Below, piece after piece: positions 6,273 to 6,978 of a stretch of 6,978 nt of DNA. The translations under genes were made by a program, and so were the position numbers. The notes beneath the pieces were generated by a model. It made no database searches and was not told the origin of the DNA. It was given only the letters and a program-made list of their open reading frames with translations. The DNA is from JAKVCB01 sp963578605 (GTDB lineage Bacteria > Planctomycetota > Planctomycetia > Pirellulales > Lacipirellulaceae). The stretch is from NCBI GenBank assembly GCA_963578605.1, contig CAUZEA010000195.1, forward strand, positions 1 through 6,978, given 5' to 3'. Within the stretch, counting starts at the first letter, position 1. Every line of letters begins with the position of its first letter.

Positions 6273-6516
6273 CTTCCCGGTCGACTCAAACAGTCTGGAG
6301 GGTCCGATTGGTCACCTATTTCACCTGCAGGGACACGCTTTGATGGTGTGTGGCGAGGAGTCGTTCATGTCCGCTTTCGATGCGAGAGCACCGTAGTATG
6401 ATGGTTCCATGACAAACCATGAATAAACGGGGACTAGAAATGTCCTTGCAAAAAACAATCACCACCAGTAGCCGACCACAGACCAAGGGGCAGCGAGTTC
6501 ATTGCGGACGTGAGAC

Positions 6517-6528
6517 AAACCATGGTTT
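6517..6528. repeat. 12-bp perfect palindrome
   Basis: AAACCATGGTTT is its own inverse complement. Its left half is part of GACAAACCATG, which also occurs at 6411-6421, where ATGGTT (6401-6406) faces AACCAT (6415-6420) as a second, spaced inverted repeat. This may be a paired binding site for a dimeric regulator; no gene start is close enough to assign it to. Confidence 0.45.
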
Positions 6529-6650
6529 AGGCGGGCCAACGTGATAATGTGATGTTTTTGGTAAGGCGTGGCCCACAAGCTGAGAACCTAGGACCGCGTT
6601 TGTTCAAAAAATGACGTAAACTGACCTGCCCCCAGTGACAGTACCAGTAG

Positions 6651-6978
6651 TTAAGTTACTCTTTGCAGCACCGCTAGGCCAGCCACTTCACTTCGTGGAG
6701 GCGTAGCCGGAACGAAGTGAAGTGGCTGGGTTGCCTCGGGGGCTGGAGGTCGGTAGCCCAGTGATCCATGGGGCCTCACCGTGTTGTAGTGCCGCCGCCA
6801 ACGCTCGATGAGCACCTTGGCCTCCAAGAGCGTGTCGAATTGCTCTCGGGCCAAGAGCTCGTCGCGGAGCCTGCCGTTGAAGCTCTCGCAATAGCCGTTC
6901 TCCCACGGGCTGCCTGGTTCGATGAACAAGGTTTTCACGCCAACCTTGGTGAGCCACGCACGCACCTTCTTGGCCGTA
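6651..6978 (-). CDS. IS3-family transposase (OrfB/integrase core), C-terminal part
   Basis: About 108 codons are visible; the frame is open at the right edge, so the N-terminal two thirds, including the first two Asp of the DDE triad, lie outside. The visible part is typical IS3 OrfB: KTLFIEPGSPWENGYCESFN, whose second Glu of the ENGYCE stretch (codon 6885-6887) is the catalytic Glu of DDE, then GRLRDELL, a helix LLEAKVLIERWRRHYN and the signature RPHGSLGYRPPAPEA. The protein normally ends soon after this. Here about 25 more residues follow, 17 of them encoded by the perfect hairpin at 6679-6729, before TAA at 6651. Expression would depend on the upstream frame, usually through programmed frameshifting from OrfA. 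The DDE part looks intact, so activity is possible if the rest is complete. Confidence 0.9.
   Translation of the reverse strand, partial: TAKKVRAWLTKVGVKTLFIEPGSPWENGYCESFNGRLRDELLAREQFDTLLEAKVLIERWRRHYNTVRPHGSLGYRPPAPEATQPLHFVPATPPRSEVAGLAVLQRVT
6679..6729. repeat. Perfect 17-bp hairpin within the transposase 3' end
   Basis: CCAGCCACTTCACTTCG (6679-6695) and CGAAGTGAAGTGGCTGG (6713-6729) are exact inverse complements around the 17-nt loop TGGAGGCGTAGCCGGAA. The loop core GAGGCGTAGCCG (6698-6709) is found again, inverted, in the hairpin at 27-38. The 51 bases are a multiple of three and keep the transposase frame open, so the element appears to be read as 17 residues near the protein end. 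As RNA it would be a very stable stem close to the stop codon. Confidence 0.85.

Larger units (their letters stand above)
6209..6621. other. Operon leader and spacer between operon and insertion sequence
   Basis: No convincing gene. On the minus strand this should contain the promoter of the VOC-SDR-PhyH operon; a TATGAT hexamer (6257-6262) is a possible -10, but no well-spaced -35 is visible. An 11-nt direct repeat (6211-6221, 6262-6272) lies in the leader. Nearer the insertion sequence are a 12-bp palindrome (6517-6528) and a repeated GACAAACCATG (6411-6421, 6514-6524). A 34-codon plus-strand frame at 6440-6544 shows no recognisable features. Confidence 0.5.
6622..6978 (-). mobile_element. 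IS3-family insertion sequence, 3' part, running off the window
   Basis: The element is recognised from the transposase fragment it carries. Its inner boundary is inferred: 29 bases beyond the transposase stop, the plus strand reads TGACCTGCCCCCAGTGACAG from 6622. This begins with TG and has the C-rich run common at IS3-family ends. The other terminal repeat and any target duplication lie outside the window, so the boundary cannot be checked here. Confidence 0.55.

Noticed and set aside
6440..6544. 34-codon plus-strand frame near the insertion sequence
   Set aside because: No family recognisable and the frame crosses the palindrome; could be a remnant of a gene but there is no evidence.
1..6978. 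CRISPR array, toxin-antitoxin pair, retron or other defence system
   Set aside because: No regularly spaced repeats, reverse transcriptase, nuclease or paired small genes are visible; all repeats are two-unit tandems or hairpins.

Overview
The window looks like chromosomal DNA from a planctomycete, probably of the Pirellula/Rhodopirellula type. The evidence is a DUF1559-type pseudopilin N-terminus (GFTLVELL followed by AVQAAREAARR and a HxxHDTYK stretch), a secreted Asp-box sialidase-like protein, a conserved-looking orphan protein, long non-coding spacers and moderately high GC. This assignment is inference from protein character; there is no rRNA or marker gene to confirm it.

Left part (1-1109): a hairpin repeat lies at 8-70, next to the 3' end of a minus-strand DUF1559 gene that is cut to about a third of its usual length. 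About 700 bases without a convincing gene follow. They hold two stem-loops (610-638, 680-709), an 18-nt tandem repeat (782-817) and a spaced 10-nt direct repeat (566-595).

Centre (1110-4010): a minus-strand exported sialidase/BNR-repeat protein (1110-2396) is divergent from a plus-strand exported or membrane-anchored protein of unknown function (2874-3764). The 477-base spacer between them has a strong Shine-Dalgarno at each side and a 13-nt tandem repeat. The next 246 bases (3765-4010) separate two convergent genes; I see no gene or clear terminator there.

Right part (4011-6208): a compact minus-strand operon reads VOC/glyoxalase-fold protein, then short-chain dehydrogenase/reductase (SDR), then phytanoyl-CoA dioxygenase-like (PhyH) Fe(II)/2-oxoglutarate oxygenase. 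VOC and SDR overlap by ATGA. SDR and PhyH are separated by 27 nt made of an 18-bp tandem duplication that carries the SDR stop and the PhyH ribosome-binding site. All three proteins keep their expected catalytic or metal residues. Together they look like a small metabolic module: hydroxylation, alcohol/ketone oxidoreduction and a metal-dependent lyase, isomerase or ring-cleavage step. The substrate cannot be read from the sequence.

Right edge (about 6622-6978): the 3' end of an IS3-family insertion sequence runs off the window. Its transposase C-terminus is encoded across a perfect 17-bp hairpin. The loop of this hairpin is nearly the same as the loop of the hairpin at the left edge, so both appear to be copies of one dispersed hairpin element. 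That link is the least ordinary signal here. I did not find a convincing new defence or other multi-gene system.
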